Under the pieces are notes generated by a model that was given only the letters and a program-made list of their open reading frames with translations, had not been told where the DNA came from and ran no database searches. The translations under genes and the position numbers were made by a program. This document shows, in pieces, positions 23,976 through 33,332 of a stretch of DNA of 56,107 bases. Origin of the DNA: Mesorhizobium sp. LSJC280B00 (GTDB taxonomy: Bacteria; Pseudomonadota; Alphaproteobacteria; Rhizobiales; Rhizobiaceae); NCBI RefSeq assembly GCF_000502835.1, contig NZ_AYVL01000019.1, forward strand, positions 45,307 through 101,413. Direction: 5' to 3'. The number at the start of each line of letters is the position of its first letter. Position 1 is the stretch's first letter.

Positions 23976-24689
23976 TCTCCGCTGTCAAACTCTTCGCCGG
24001 AGTTCGCCTATGTCCGCGCCATGCTGGGCGTGATTGAAGGCATAGCTTCGGTCCATGACTACTGCTTCTTCGTTCCTGCCGTCATAATGGTAGCGCGCGT
24101 AGAGTCCCGCGGCGCAGCCCCTCCATCTGCCACTGCTCCTGCTGGGCCATAGAGTCAAATCAGTCCCTCCCGCACAACGAGCCGGTCGGGCAACGCGCCC
24201 GATCAGAGCTTGAAGCAAGCATAAAGCGCGTATTGGTCGCTCAAGCCGACCCGGTGAAACGCGATGCGCTCGAGCGGGACATCTGCGCAATGGCAGCAGT
24301 TCGTGGTGGACGGCTCCATGCCGCTTCAGGTGGGCATGATAACGGCGACAGCGCGGAAATAGACATGTGAGGTGAAAGAAGCGCTTTGACAACGTGCGAG
24401 TCGAGGTCAGCTGGGCAAGCATCCAGCGGGACGACATTGCGAATGACAATAATGTGTGCCGATCCGGACTTTGTCTCTCTTTCTTAGGCGTCAGGAAATG
24501 GCGCAACCTCCTGGTTCAGGAACCGGAACATCTGGTACAGTCGAGGTGTGGCGCGGTGGCGGTAGGTTGAACATATCTGTTTGCCGCCCCTTTCGTCCGG
24601 CGGTGCCTTACTGGTCCTCCTGAATCGATCAAAGGCCACGGAACGCTACGGTCGTGCGATCCTTCTTTGGCCCTCACAACCTGACCTGA
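23976..24689. other. Gap with decayed coding traces
   Basis: No intact gene. One plus-strand frame (about 24175-24385) reads SELEASIKRVLVAQADPVKR and DALERDICAMAAV and looks coded, but has no start or family I can name. A frame near 24000-24110 (FAYVRAMLGVIEGIA) is similarly isolated. The second copy of the ~80-bp repeat lies at 24545-24628. The rest shows nothing. Confidence 0.45.
24545..24628. repeat. Diverged ~80-bp repeat, copy 2
   Basis: The same sequence as at 16780-16862 (GTCGAGGTGTGGCGC, then GGCGGTAGGTTGAACATATC, then TGTTTGCCGCCCC) is found here without an adjoining intron domain V. It could be an empty or earlier target for the group II intron, or part of a dispersed element. Confidence 0.65.
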
Positions 24690-25007
24690 TCAACCCCCCC
24701 AGCCGCCTCCCCCGCCTCCGCTTCCGCTCCCGCCCGAAGGAGGAATGATGACAGGCGCAGGAACAGGCACCTCTTCAACCGGTATAATCACTTTCTTGGC
24801 GGCCACCGGTTTGGGAGTGGGCTTGACCGCCTTTGGCCGAGGCATCGTGCGAACGACCTTCGGCGGGGGCGTGCCGACCAGCGCCGTCGGTTCAAATTTG
24901 GGTGTCAGAGAATTGCAGCCCATGAGGCCCGCCAGGACGCCGGATAGCGTTGTTCCGATGATTGCTCGCTTCAATGCCCTTTCCACCTTTGCCTCCTCCT
25001 TGATCAA
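24690..25007 (-). CDS. Small proline-rich lipoprotein
   Basis: This 105-residue protein has a charged start, a hydrophobic segment (AIIGTTLSGVLAGLMG) and Cys31 in LMGC, a slightly irregular lipobox. The mature part is very rich in Pro, Lys and Val (RTMPRPKAVKPTPKPVAAKK) and ends in a Gly tract (GGSGSGGGGGGWGG). The Pro/Lys segment resembles the periplasm-spanning part of TonB-like proteins or small lipoproteins. Its ATG overlaps the stop of the large caspase gene by four bases, so the two are coupled. Probably an outer- or inner-membrane lipoprotein that partners the protease. Confidence 0.72.
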   Translation of the reverse strand: MIKEEAKVERALKRAIIGTTLSGVLAGLMGCNSLTPKFEPTALVGTPPPKVVRTMPRPKAVKPTPKPVAAKKVIIPVEEVPVPAPVIIPPSGGSGSGGGGGGWGG

Positions 25008-27553
25008 AACAAGTCCCGACGCGGATTGGCTTCTTCCCAGACTCGTCTGGCCGCGCCAACCAGTTGAGTGTCGAGTGAACCGGACCCGGGGATCTTCGAT
25101 TTCAGTTCCTGGCGCAGCTGCTTCAACGCCGCCGTTTTCGGCTTCGGTCCGAATTTTGCCAACGTCCTTTGGGCATCCGGCAGTTCCTTGCGCAGGTCGA
25201 GCGCAGCCGCAAACGCAAGGAAACGCACCGCAACGGCCTGATCGGCCTTGTCGCCCTTTTGCAATTCGAGGGCCGCGCGATCGTAAGCTGCGAACTGATC
25301 GCCCCGCGCGATCCCAATTTCGAACAATCTTTGCGCTTCCGCTAGGTTCCGTTCCACATCGACACCGTCCCGATACATGCGTGCGAGGCTGCCCGGAGCG
25401 TAGGGCTGGCCGAGATCGATTGCCTTCTGAAAAAGCGCCAGCGCCTCTTTCGGGTCCTTCTGAACGCCCTGCCCAGACAAGTAATTGCGGCCGAGCAGGT
25501 TCATCGAATACATGTCCTGCCGCTGGACGCCGGCCTCCAGGAAGGCAACGGCGCGGGCCGGATCGGCGGTCACGCCGTTGCGGCCCTCGGTGAAGATTGC
25601 GGCAAGATCGTTCATTGCATAGGTGTGCCCCATTGCCGCTGCCTTGAGCAGCAGGTCCAAACCCTTGCTGGTATCAGGTTTGACGCCATACCCATTGAAC
25701 AAGGCGCGACCCCACGACGTCATGCCATAGGGATCCCCCTTGTCGGACGCCGCCGCGTAAAGCGCGTTGGCCTGTGCGCGGTCGACGGCCATTCCGGTTC
25801 CGGTCGCATACATGTAGCCGAGCTCGAACACGGCACGGACGTGTCCCTTCTTGGCGGCTTCCTCGATGGCTGTCCTGCCCTCCTGGACCTTGCCTGCCGC
25901 AAGGAGCGCGCGTCCCAGTTCATAGCGAAAGCGCGCGACATCGGGATAAGCCTTGACCGCGGCTTCGCAAACCTCCACCGCGCTGGCGCGAATTTCATTT
26001 GGGAGCAGGCCGGGGACGACGCCTTGCAGGTCGAGAGGCTCGCCGGCAGCCGTATCGCACGGATCCACTGTTGGCGATAATTTCATTGTGGCGGGCTTGG
26101 ATGATCTGCTGTCCGCCCGGATTTCGAAGCCAACCTCGACCGTGGCTTCGGCGCCGATCTGGGGTTCGTAGCGCAGCCGGTCGACTTCACCGGACCTCAG
26201 GCTCGAGTCGGGCGCCAGGGTTCGATCGGGCAGCGAGAGCGTTCCCGTTGCCGGATAACCCGAAACTTTCAGGCTGACCGCGGGATCATCGGTCGGGAAG
26301 TCCAGGTTCAGCGCAACCGGACCGACACCCACGGGAACATCGATGTCGCGGTTTTCGATCGCCTCGGCCGCACCGGTGATATGGATGCCACGCTCCAGCA
26401 CCTGTTCTTTCTGCTCGGCTTCGAGCGAGGCCATGATCTGTTCGCCTTGCGCACCTTCGCCGCTCTTGACCCGAAATACCACGATGCCCTGGGTTTGGCC
26501 GCCCCAGTTGTCGTGCGTGGCATAGGCCAGCATATCCACCTCTTCCTGCGTAGCGACACCCTTGGGAACATCCATCTGCAAATGGGGCAGGTCCTTGCCT
26601 TGGATCGGCACGCCCACCTCGACAGGCTTGCCGTCCAGCATCAGGCGCCCCAGGGCAGGCGGTCTTTCGATGCTCAAGGTGATCGTGCCGCCGTCGACGT
26701 CGATCGGTTCGGGCAGGCCCAAGCCGACGGGTCCCACTCCCGACAGCACGACCTTTTCCAGCACCGGCGGCAGCGAGGGGCGATTGCTGCGGCGCATTAG
26801 CACGACCTCGTCGATCAGCGACGAGTTCTCCCAGGGAACCTGGAGGCCGTTTGTGGCTTCCACCACATCGCGGCGCACCGCCGCCATTACGGTGCGGATC
26901 TCCTGGTTCGGGGCCAGCGCGCGACGGGAAAACGCCGCCGAGAACGGGCTGAGTTCGCCGGCGCCGTCATAAGCCGCCGCCCCGGGTTCGGTGGCAAAGG
27001 CAATCAGGGTGTTGAGCGAGCTTCTGACCTGCGCGAGCCCGGTATTGCCGGCAGTGATGAGCTGGTCTCTCAGCCAGTAATTCTTGCGCGGAAACGGATT
27101 GTTGCGGCAGGCATCGAGGAGGATCACCTGGATCTTTGATTTCGAACGCAACTGTTCCAGCACATCGTTGAGCTTGACGGCCTGGACCTCGATGTCAGCC
27201 GCCTGCTTCAACGACGCATCGACCGGGATCAGGAAGTTTTCGCCGCCGATCTGGAAGCCGTGACCGGAATAGTAGACCACGGCTAGGTCGGCGCCGTCGA
27301 CTGCGGCCAGATAGTTGCGAAACTGCTCCTCGAACTGCAGCTTGGTCAGATCGCTGGCGACGAAGACCTCAAAACCGGCCAGTCGAAACGTTTTGGATAC
27401 ATCCTCGGCATCCCTGGCCGGGTTCTTAAGAGCGGGGAATTGTCGGTAGTCCGAATTGCCGATGACAAAAGCGACCCTTCGGTCGGCGCAAGCGTCAAAG
27501 GTCGTGAAGCTCGTAAGGATGAAGGCTGCGATGAATCCGCAAAGTCGGAGCAT
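25004..27553 (-). CDS. Caspase-like (peptidase C14) protein with Sel1/TPR-like repeats
   Basis: This is an 849-residue exported protein. A signal peptide (about 1-23, ending DACA) precedes a caspase domain with His98 (YYSGHGF) and Cys149 (LLDACRNNPF). The middle (about 265-500) holds beta-rich repeats: two or three units with GPVxLxLxxP and a 'DGKPVEVGVPIQG' loop, perhaps cadherin- or IPT-like. The C-terminal part (about 540-790) has Sel1-like repeats, e.g. AVFELGYMYATGTGMAVDRA and YAMNDLAAIFTEGRNGVTAD, which scaffold protein contacts. It begins divergently ~700 bases from the Crp-type gene. Sel1 and a coupled lipoprotein suggest an envelope-bound proteolytic complex. Confidence 0.9.
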   Translation of the reverse strand: MLRLCGFIAAFILTSFTTFDACADRRVAFVIGNSDYRQFPALKNPARDAEDVSKTFRLAGFEVFVASDLTKLQFEEQFRNYLAAVDGADLAVVYYSGHGFQIGGENFLIPVDASLKQAADIEVQAVKLNDVLEQLRSKSKIQVILLDACRNNPFPRKNYWLRDQLITAGNTGLAQVRSSLNTLIAFATEPGAAAYDGAGELSPFSAAFSRRALAPNQEIRTVMAAVRRDVVEATNGLQVPWENSSLIDEVVLMRRSNRPSLPPVLEKVVLSGVGPVGLGLPEPIDVDGGTITLSIERPPALGRLMLDGKPVEVGVPIQGKDLPHLQMDVPKGVATQEEVDMLAYATHDNWGGQTQGIVVFRVKSGEGAQGEQIMASLEAEQKEQVLERGIHITGAAEAIENRDIDVPVGVGPVALNLDFPTDDPAVSLKVSGYPATGTLSLPDRTLAPDSSLRSGEVDRLRYEPQIGAEATVEVGFEIRADSRSSKPATMKLSPTVDPCDTAAGEPLDLQGVVPGLLPNEIRASAVEVCEAAVKAYPDVARFRYELGRALLAAGKVQEGRTAIEEAAKKGHVRAVFELGYMYATGTGMAVDRAQANALYAAASDKGDPYGMTSWGRALFNGYGVKPDTSKGLDLLLKAAAMGHTYAMNDLAAIFTEGRNGVTADPARAVAFLEAGVQRQDMYSMNLLGRNYLSGQGVQKDPKEALALFQKAIDLGQPYAPGSLARMYRDGVDVERNLAEAQRLFEIGIARGDQFAAYDRAALELQKGDKADQAVAVRFLAFAAALDLRKELPDAQRTLAKFGPKPKTAALKQLRQELKSKIPGSGSLDTQLVGAARRVWEEANPRRDLF

Positions 27554-28258
27554 GGCAAATCCCTAACCGCTGTTACGTGGCAACCACGAGAACACAGCAT
27601 GTGGTAGCAAGGTCCATTAGAGGGCATGCAATCTGCCGAGACAGAAAGAGAGAAAAGCCGTCGCGACAGCGGGCATATTCCTCATTTATCAAGTACTAAA
27701 GTACATCAGAGGCTGAGTGTCCGCAATGATTGTCAAACGGCTTCTGAACTCGGCTATTCGGACAGTGGTCGCTTTGGTCTCTTTAACTACGCCCAACGAC
27801 ACGAGCCGCACCGGAGCACCGACAGCAACCATTTCCGGTCGCGCCGATGGTCCGACTGCTGGTCAGCGGTCTGCGCTTCAGCGCCGCGAAATCCGCTCGC
27901 CTACTTAGCAAGATGTGCCGGACGGCTGGCCTCAAGACGAAAATCGGGCTGCTATTGGGATCGACGCGACATGGGTTCAATGTGCCGACTTATCCCGATG
28001 ATCCGACATTTGACTTGGTCCGGCGAGAGCTAGGACGCCGGTCGCAGGCTAGCTGCTGCTGAGCAATGATCTTACCGCACTTCTGCAGGCCTTGGCGTGG
28101 ATCGTGTCGCGTAAGTCGGAAGATTTGGCCGCCTGATGCTTGCAATCCCTTGATCTCAAGGGAGTCTACCTCATTCAAACAGACGAGGACAGTAGGCAAT
28201 CCTGCCTCTACCGTCGGTGGTCCTTCTGTGAAACTCGTGCGGGAGCAATTATTGTAGG
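27554..28258. other. Intergenic region without a recognised gene
   Basis: About 700 bases between the divergently transcribed caspase and Crp/Fnr-type genes. The small frames here have Ser/Arg-rich compositions that do not look coded. It must contain the promoters of both neighbours, but no clear -35/-10 pair or operator was seen. Confidence 0.5.
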
Positions 28259-28984
28259 TTGTGCGGAAATCGAAGCAACATGCAAACACTGTTGCAGTTC
28301 ATACACTCGCATCCCGTAGGGGGGACATTCTCGAAGGACGATTGGGGTAACAACGATTTTCTCGGTGTGACCGCAAGAATTTACAAACCCCATTCGGTGA
28401 TATGCCGCCAGGATGACAACAACGATGGGATATTCATCGTAAAATCGGGTTGGGCCCTCCTTTACCGCGGACTACTGGACGGAGAACGGCAGATCATCGA
28501 CACTCCTCTGCGGGGGGACATTGTCGGGTTCCGTTCCGTGGACGGACCCCGTTTAGCGTCCCTGGCGTCCATAACCGAACTAGCTGTTTATGAAATTTCC
28601 AGCAAGAAACTGGTAGAGGCCATTTTGTCGGAAGGCCGCCTCGGCAAGACTATCGCCTGCTCCCTGGCCCGCCTGAACGCCATCCTTGCCGAACATCTCA
28701 TGAATGCCGGGCGGCGGAACGCGATGAGCCGCACCGCCCATTTCCTGCTCGAGTTGGAGGAGAGGCTCTCGAGCGTTGGCCTGTCGGCCCATGGACGATA
28801 TGAGTGTCCCCTTACCCAGCACGAATTGGCCGACATCCTGGGAATGACCACCGTTCACCTCAATCGGACGTTGGGGGAACTCCGCAAGGCCGATCTCGTC
28901 GCTTTCAGGGCAGGCCATGTAGAGGTGATCAACCGCAAGAAGCTGGTCAAAACAGCCGGATTCGACAGCGAGTACCTCAGGTAA
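28259..28984 (+). CDS. Crp/Fnr-family transcription regulator
   Basis: A cyclic-nucleotide-binding-like domain (about 20-140) precedes a winged HTH. Key stretches are DDNNDGIFIVKSGWALLYRG, DTPLRGDIVGFRSVDG and the HTH YECPLTQHELADILGMTTVH, then LNRTLGELRKADLV. There is no Cys cluster of the FNR type, and the phosphate-binding Arg-Ser of true cAMP receptors is not obvious, so the ligand is unknown. The frame opens with TTG at 28259; the ATG eight codons on (MQTLLQFIHS, 28280) is the better start. Many rhizobial members control nitrogen- or polysaccharide-related genes. Confidence 0.92.
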   Translation: MCGNRSNMQTLLQFIHSHPVGGTFSKDDWGNNDFLGVTARIYKPHSVICRQDDNNDGIFIVKSGWALLYRGLLDGERQIIDTPLRGDIVGFRSVDGPRLASLASITELAVYEISSKKLVEAILSEGRLGKTIACSLARLNAILAEHLMNAGRRNAMSRTAHFLLELEERLSSVGLSAHGRYECPLTQHELADILGMTTVHLNRTLGELRKADLVAFRAGHVEVINRKKLVKTAGFDSEYLR

Positions 28985-29924
28985 AGGTTATTCCCTCTAG
29001 CTCGGGTTCAATTGTCTCTGGCGGGGCTTTCGCGTCGCCCTGCGGCGCGGTGCTGGGCGCCAGCGCATAGGCCATCAGCAAAATTTCTGCTGGAAGGCGA
29101 CAATGCGCCGTCGCTGGAGCAGTTCCACACGATGTTTTCCGGGCTGGTATTGGGCTTACCTGGCCGCAGTCTATCTTGACGAGGGCAGCCGCAAAGGCCC
29201 GATTATCATGACCGACGGCACCATGGCCTATCGCATGAGGAGAAGGTGCTGCCGAAATGCGTGTAAGCTGCCCATAAACTCGGCAGATACAGCCGGGTGT
29301 TCTCGGACCTAAAGCGCTTGGCCAAGGATGCCACGAACTGCGCCCTGGTCATGCCAATATCCACTTTCAGGAATTCTCGTCTACAATCGCGAGGAACTAC
29401 CGGTCCTCCCTCGAATGGCTGCTGGGGTTGGGGTTGGCTAAGCGGTCCCATTCCTGAGAATGGCATCATCGCCAACCCGGTTGATCAACCTCGCAGAGCT
29501 ATCCCACTCCTTGGCATTCCTTGAGCGGTCGGGAATCGTTTCAACGGTTGGCACATGGCCAAAGAGATTGAATCTGACCGGACCCGCGCGTCACGATCGA
29601 ACTCGCGGGAGGCTTCAAGGCGGGTGACGCGGTCTCAACACATGCCCTCAGGCGAGACCGTCGACGTGAAATTTCCCAAAAATTAACTTATGTTAGAGAA
29701 CGCTTATAAATAGTCGATAGGCTGCACAAGCTGTTCTCGCTAGGGGGCGAAGAACTGCTGAGAACGCGCGAGCTGGGTGAGCGTCACGCCTTCACAAGGC
29801 CGGGTATTCATACACGAGCGCATTCAAACACAGGGCTGGGTATTCAAACTTTCAAATTGCGAGACAATGAGGGGAGTTTTGGCAGCCGCAACGCGGCTTG
29901 TATGCGAAAAGATTGGGGATTGAC
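28985..29924. other. Gap with scattered coding traces
   Basis: Nearly 1 kb without a confident gene. A short plus-strand frame near 29085-29175 (EGDNAPSLEQFHTMFSGLVL) and a minus frame near 29270-29390 (VDIGMTRAQFVASLAKRFRS) look coded but are isolated and unidentified. It seems to be debris. The AT-rich stretch around 29680-29880 probably contains the promoter of the regulator that follows. Confidence 0.45.
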
Positions 29925-30695
29925 ATGGGTTCCACAGCAGGACGGCATAATCACACTTCGGCCAATCGGTCAGGAGTCCTGTCCAGCGGAACGGAAAATG
30001 TCCACGGCCAAGGAGGCAGGGGATGCCTCCTCATCCTGGACGGAAGGGCCCTAGACCGCGAGTGTCTCGCATCGGCCCTCGCGGACCACGAACTCGGCAT
30101 GGAGATCGCCGCCATGGGTTCGATGGATGAATGGCGCGTGAAGAAGGGCTCGGCACCTCCCCTTGCAGCCATACTCTTCAACCTTGGCGGCCGGAAGGTC
30201 ACCGATCATGGCATCGCAGACGAGATTAAGCATATTTCGTCCGAATTCAAATCGGTCCCGGTGGTTATCCTGGCCGACACCGAAGATCTTGCACACATAC
30301 TGACCGCTCTCGAATGCGGCGCACGCGGCTACATTCCGACCTCGGTCGGAATCGATGTCTGTGTCGAGGCTATCAACCTTGCGGCAGCGGGAGGCATCTT
30401 CGTCCCGGCGAGCAGTGTCCTTTGCATGCGCCACCTGATAGGTTCAGACAGCCGCGACACGCAGCCTTTGAAAGGCATGTTCACGCTCAGGCAGGCCGAG
30501 GTCGCCCAAGCGCTCCGGCGCGGAAAGGCGAACAAGATCATCGCTTACGAACTGAACCTGCGCGAAAGCACCGTGAAGGTCCACATCCGAAATATCATGA
30601 AGAAGTTGAAGGCGACCAATCGCACGGAAGTCGCCTACAAGGTCAACGATCTCTTCGCGGAAGGAACTCTTGCTGAAGCGTATCCCAAGCAATAA
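29925..30695 (+). CDS. LuxR/NarL-type regulator with degenerate receiver domain
   Basis: This 256-residue protein has a response-regulator-like domain (about 33-165) and a LuxR HTH (about 186-245): LRQAEVAQALRRGKANKIIA, then YELNLRESTVKVHIRNIMKK. In the receiver the phospho-acceptor Asp is replaced by Asn86 (AAILFNLGGR) and the Lys of the GYLxK motif by Thr (ARGYIPTS). It is therefore unlikely to be phosphorylated normally. The ATG at 29925 has GGGG nine bases upstream; a TTG at 29898 is also open. Its C-terminal part is duplicated at 34142-34343. It lies next to remnants of sugar-modification genes and may regulate a polysaccharide locus. Confidence 0.88.
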   Translation: MGSTAGRHNHTSANRSGVLSSGTENVHGQGGRGCLLILDGRALDRECLASALADHELGMEIAAMGSMDEWRVKKGSAPPLAAILFNLGGRKVTDHGIADEIKHISSEFKSVPVVILADTEDLAHILTALECGARGYIPTSVGIDVCVEAINLAAAGGIFVPASSVLCMRHLIGSDSRDTQPLKGMFTLRQAEVAQALRRGKANKIIAYELNLRESTVKVHIRNIMKKLKATNRTEVAYKVNDLFAEGTLAEAYPKQ

Positions 30696-30699
30696 GACT

Positions 30700-30726
30700 G
30701 CCCGCCTCCGGTGAATCCTGGCGGGC
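30700..30726 (+). terminator. Stem-loop after the LuxR-type gene
   Basis: GCCCGCC and GGCGGGC pair perfectly around a 13-base loop, starting five bases after the stop codon. The following sequence (CCGTGTTTG) is only a weak T-tract, so termination strength is uncertain. Confidence 0.55.
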
Positions 30727-31059
30727 CCGTGTTTGTGAAAGTCGGGGGATCTCCGTTGCAGTGAATGGCATCCGGGAGCCGCCCGAGACACAGCGGCCCC
30801 TGCCCCGGTGCGGTTGGTTGCCCCGAGCCTCCTGATAGTATGCTGTAGGGGGATTTGGCGGGGTGCTCCGAAACGCGCGGCTTCGTTACGATGATCTTGT
30901 TCTGCAGTCCTCTGGAAAGCTGTTCCAAGGGCGCGGTGTCACAGGCAGTGGTCCGCCTCCTCGGGCTTCCACCACAAGGGCTAACCGAGACCTTATAGAG
31001 AACGCGTAAATCCTCAGCCGAGCATGTAGACCTTGCTGCCGGAATGGAGGTCCGCATGT

Positions 31060-31240
31060 CTGAGCAAAGCCTTCGTTTTCGCAAATCCGTCCCTGCACGA
31101 ACGCGGCCGTGAACTGATCCCGGGCGGCAGCCACACGTCGGCGAAAGGCGAGGACCAGTATCCCGTCCTCGCGCCGGGCTTCCTCGAGCCCGTTGGGGTG
31201 CAACAGTACGTCGAATACGAGATGCCGCAGAAGCTCTCCA
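31060..31240 (+). pseudogene. Class III aminotransferase (GSA-aminomutase-like), N-terminal scrap
   Basis: The frame reads NPSLHERGRELIPGGSHTSA and KGEDQYPVLAPGFL, a clear match to the start of glutamate-1-semialdehyde-aminomutase-like transaminases found in sugar gene clusters ('RLIPGGAHTYAKGxDQYP'). It then degenerates (QQYVEYEM echoes 'NEYIEYGMG'). The PLP lysine domain is missing. This is a short relic within duplicated copy A. Confidence 0.6.
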
Positions 31241-31622
31241 CGCTCGACCCCACCGGCAAGCCGGCGCAGACATACCGTCCCCTGTTCCCTGCAAGACATT
31301 CAGGCGTGGAGTGCCCATGCCGTCTCTCGTCGTGGCTACACCCGCGACGAGGCGGCTGTCATGAAGACGATAGAGCGCCGACGGTGCACTGGCGGTGATG
31401 GGCACGACCTCACTTCGGTTGCGGACCAATAAGATGACGGCCGTCTGACAAACGGGTGTAGGTCCCGCCGGTGAGGGTATGCATCAGACACCGGGCCGAA
31501 AGGCTTCGCTGGGACCTGCATCGGCACGCAAAGCCAAAAAGTTCGCGCCGACAGGAGACTGGCCTCGCGGTCGACGGCTTGAAATGCACTTCCGCCAGGT
31601 CGGAAGCTGACAGCAAATCGGG

Positions 31623-31919
31623 TTAACTTCCTGCCACTGAATCCGCCGATCCATCTGCAGTGTCGGGGAAAGTGCGTCTGGCCACCGATCTTATGGCTTT
31701 TTCGATCGTATCGAAATTCTTGTGCTGCCCGCTCAGCAGCCCGAACCCTGTCTCGAGGAACCATTTGCCCTTCGTGGAGTAGGCTTCCTCGTCGATCTGA
31801 GTAAGGACCGCGACGAGTTGGTCCCATTTCCACACCAGAACGCCGGATTCTCCACCCTCGACCGTTCCGATCCGGGCTTTCTTGAACGAAAATCCAGGAG
31901 CAATGTTTTCTTTGCCCAC
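31623..31919 (-). CDS. Small conserved hypothetical protein, copy A
   Basis: This 98-residue protein has a paralog at 34466-34732. The shared core is ARIGTVEGGES/YGxLVWK, then QLVAVLTQIDEEAYSTKGKW and FLETGFGLLSGQHKNFDTIE. Conservation of this core while the surrounding DNA has diverged suggests it is really translated and under selection. The ends differ: this copy has a longer, Asp/Ser-rich C-terminus. No domain is recognised. The position between two LuxR-type regulators suggests a role in that regulatory unit. Confidence 0.68.
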   Translation of the reverse strand: MGKENIAPGFSFKKARIGTVEGGESGVLVWKWDQLVAVLTQIDEEAYSTKGKWFLETGFGLLSGQHKNFDTIEKAIRSVARRTFPDTADGSADSVAGS

Positions 31920-32104
31920 TTTGATGAATCCCTCAACTTCAAAATGGATAGTAAAAACGGTCGGCTCGAAAGGCTAGTTCTGTACTGTCTTTCCTTGTAG
32001 ATGTCTTTGTGCCGAACCGCTGTAGACGAATTAGTTAGCACATCGCCCGGTGAGTTCAAGTCCCACTCGATTTTTCGACGGTCTCCCGGTGAGTTTTTTG
32101 CGAG

Positions 32105-32440
32105 AGAATGTGTGAAACTGCTTCGGACCGTGAAAGCCTCGGCGAAATGCTCGGTGCCTGGCATTCCATGTCACGCAACCTCGCAAGCCCAGCGAGTGTC
32201 TCGCGGTCGAACCAGTCCTTGGAGCGCTGCGTTCCGAAGTGCTTGTCGAGGAACTCGATCTTGCGTTCCAGCACGTCGGCCGCGAGCGGCACGTAAGGCA
32301 TTGGGCTGGCAAAGGTCGCCGTCCCATTTCGGGATCGTATTCGAGCACCAGATGATCGCGGAAGACGTTCCAGGTCAGTTGGTTGACCTCCCGGTGGTCC
32401 TGATGGACGTCGAACCTGGCCGGGTTAACACCACGTCGCG
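32105..32440 (-). pseudogene. PIG-L/LmbE-family deacetylase, C-terminal remnant
   Basis: Three frames in order give pieces of a PIG-L-type N-acetylglucosaminyl deacetylase: RFDVHQDHREVNQLTWNVFR with the HxDH metal-binding motif, then PLAADVLERKIEFLDKHFGT and RSKDWFDRETLAGLARLRDM, then HFAEAFTVRS. Two frameshifts break it and the N-terminal metal motif (PHPDDE) is absent. It belongs with the other sugar-modification scraps here. Confidence 0.68.
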
Positions 32441-32501
32441 TGCGGCAGCACAATGCAGGTAACACCAGCCCGAAGGACGATACGTCAAGACGGGGTGGCG
32501 G

Positions 32502-33332
32502 TCACACCGGATGAATGGTCTTGAGAAGGTGATACTCCTTTTGTGCTTCAAGTAGCTCTTGCGGATGGTGAGAAGGCTGAGTTGCCGTCCTTTCGGTCCC
32601 CGACGGGCCATTGCCGGACGCTGGAGTAAGCATCTTCATCGCCCAAACTGCAGCCTGTGTACGGTTGCGGACCCGAATCTTTCGAAGGATGGCCTTGACG
32701 TGTACCTTCACTGTAGCTTCGGCAATGTTAATTTCGCGCGCGATAGCTTTGTTAGACTTCCCTTCGATTAGGCGACGTAGAATGCAGTTTTCCCGATTTG
32801 ACAAAATTGATAGTTCTTGATCCTCATGCTCCACTTTGACAACCACCTTTGCTAACTCATCAGCTACCACGTCATGTTTTAGACCATGCCTTATATCTTG
32901 AATAAACGTCGAAGTTTCCGCAGGTAACACCGTCTGCCCTAGCATAACCAATTCGAGAGCTTTGATGAAGGTGTCGTAAGCAGCGACTTTTGTCAAATAA
33001 CCGTCAGCCCCCGCACGAAAAGCTGAAACTATATCGGTCGATCGACAGTGATCGGCTAGCGCAACGACATGGCTGGTGGGATAAACCGCTTTAAAGTCTG
33101 CAATTTGGGCGAATCCGGCATCCACATCAGTACCGCCGACATCCATGATGAGCAAGATGGACCGGTGCTGGGCTAGCGGCTTCTGCAGAAGATCGTAAAC
33201 ACAAGCCGCAGAGAAAAGAATGCGAAACTTTGCTGCATCCAGAATTCGAACAAGGCCATCTCGGAGTAACTCGCTTGGACTGACAAGCACTGATATAAAA
33301 GATTTTGCGGTCATCAAGGATTTCGTTGTCAT
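32502..33332 (-). CDS. LuxR/NarL-type response regulator, copy A
   Basis: This 276-residue regulator has a receiver-like domain with Asp64 (LLIMDVGGTD) and Lys115 (ADGYLTKVAAYD), so phosphorylation is possible. The LuxR HTH (about 175-232) reads LSNRENCILRRLIEGKSNKA and INIAEATVKVHVKAILRKIR. The start was set at the ATG at 33332, because GGGGGG precedes it and the protein then aligns end to end with its paralog (35061-35894). Codon use is more AT-rich than that of the flanking EPS genes, suggesting acquisition by transfer. No histidine kinase gene is nearby. Confidence 0.9.
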   Translation of the reverse strand: MTTKSLMTAKSFISVLVSPSELLRDGLVRILDAAKFRILFSAACVYDLLQKPLAQHRSILLIMDVGGTDVDAGFAQIADFKAVYPTSHVVALADHCRSTDIVSAFRAGADGYLTKVAAYDTFIKALELVMLGQTVLPAETSTFIQDIRHGLKHDVVADELAKVVVKVEHEDQELSILSNRENCILRRLIEGKSNKAIAREINIAEATVKVHVKAILRKIRVRNRTQAAVWAMKMLTPASGNGPSGTERTATQPSHHPQELLEAQKEYHLLKTIHPV

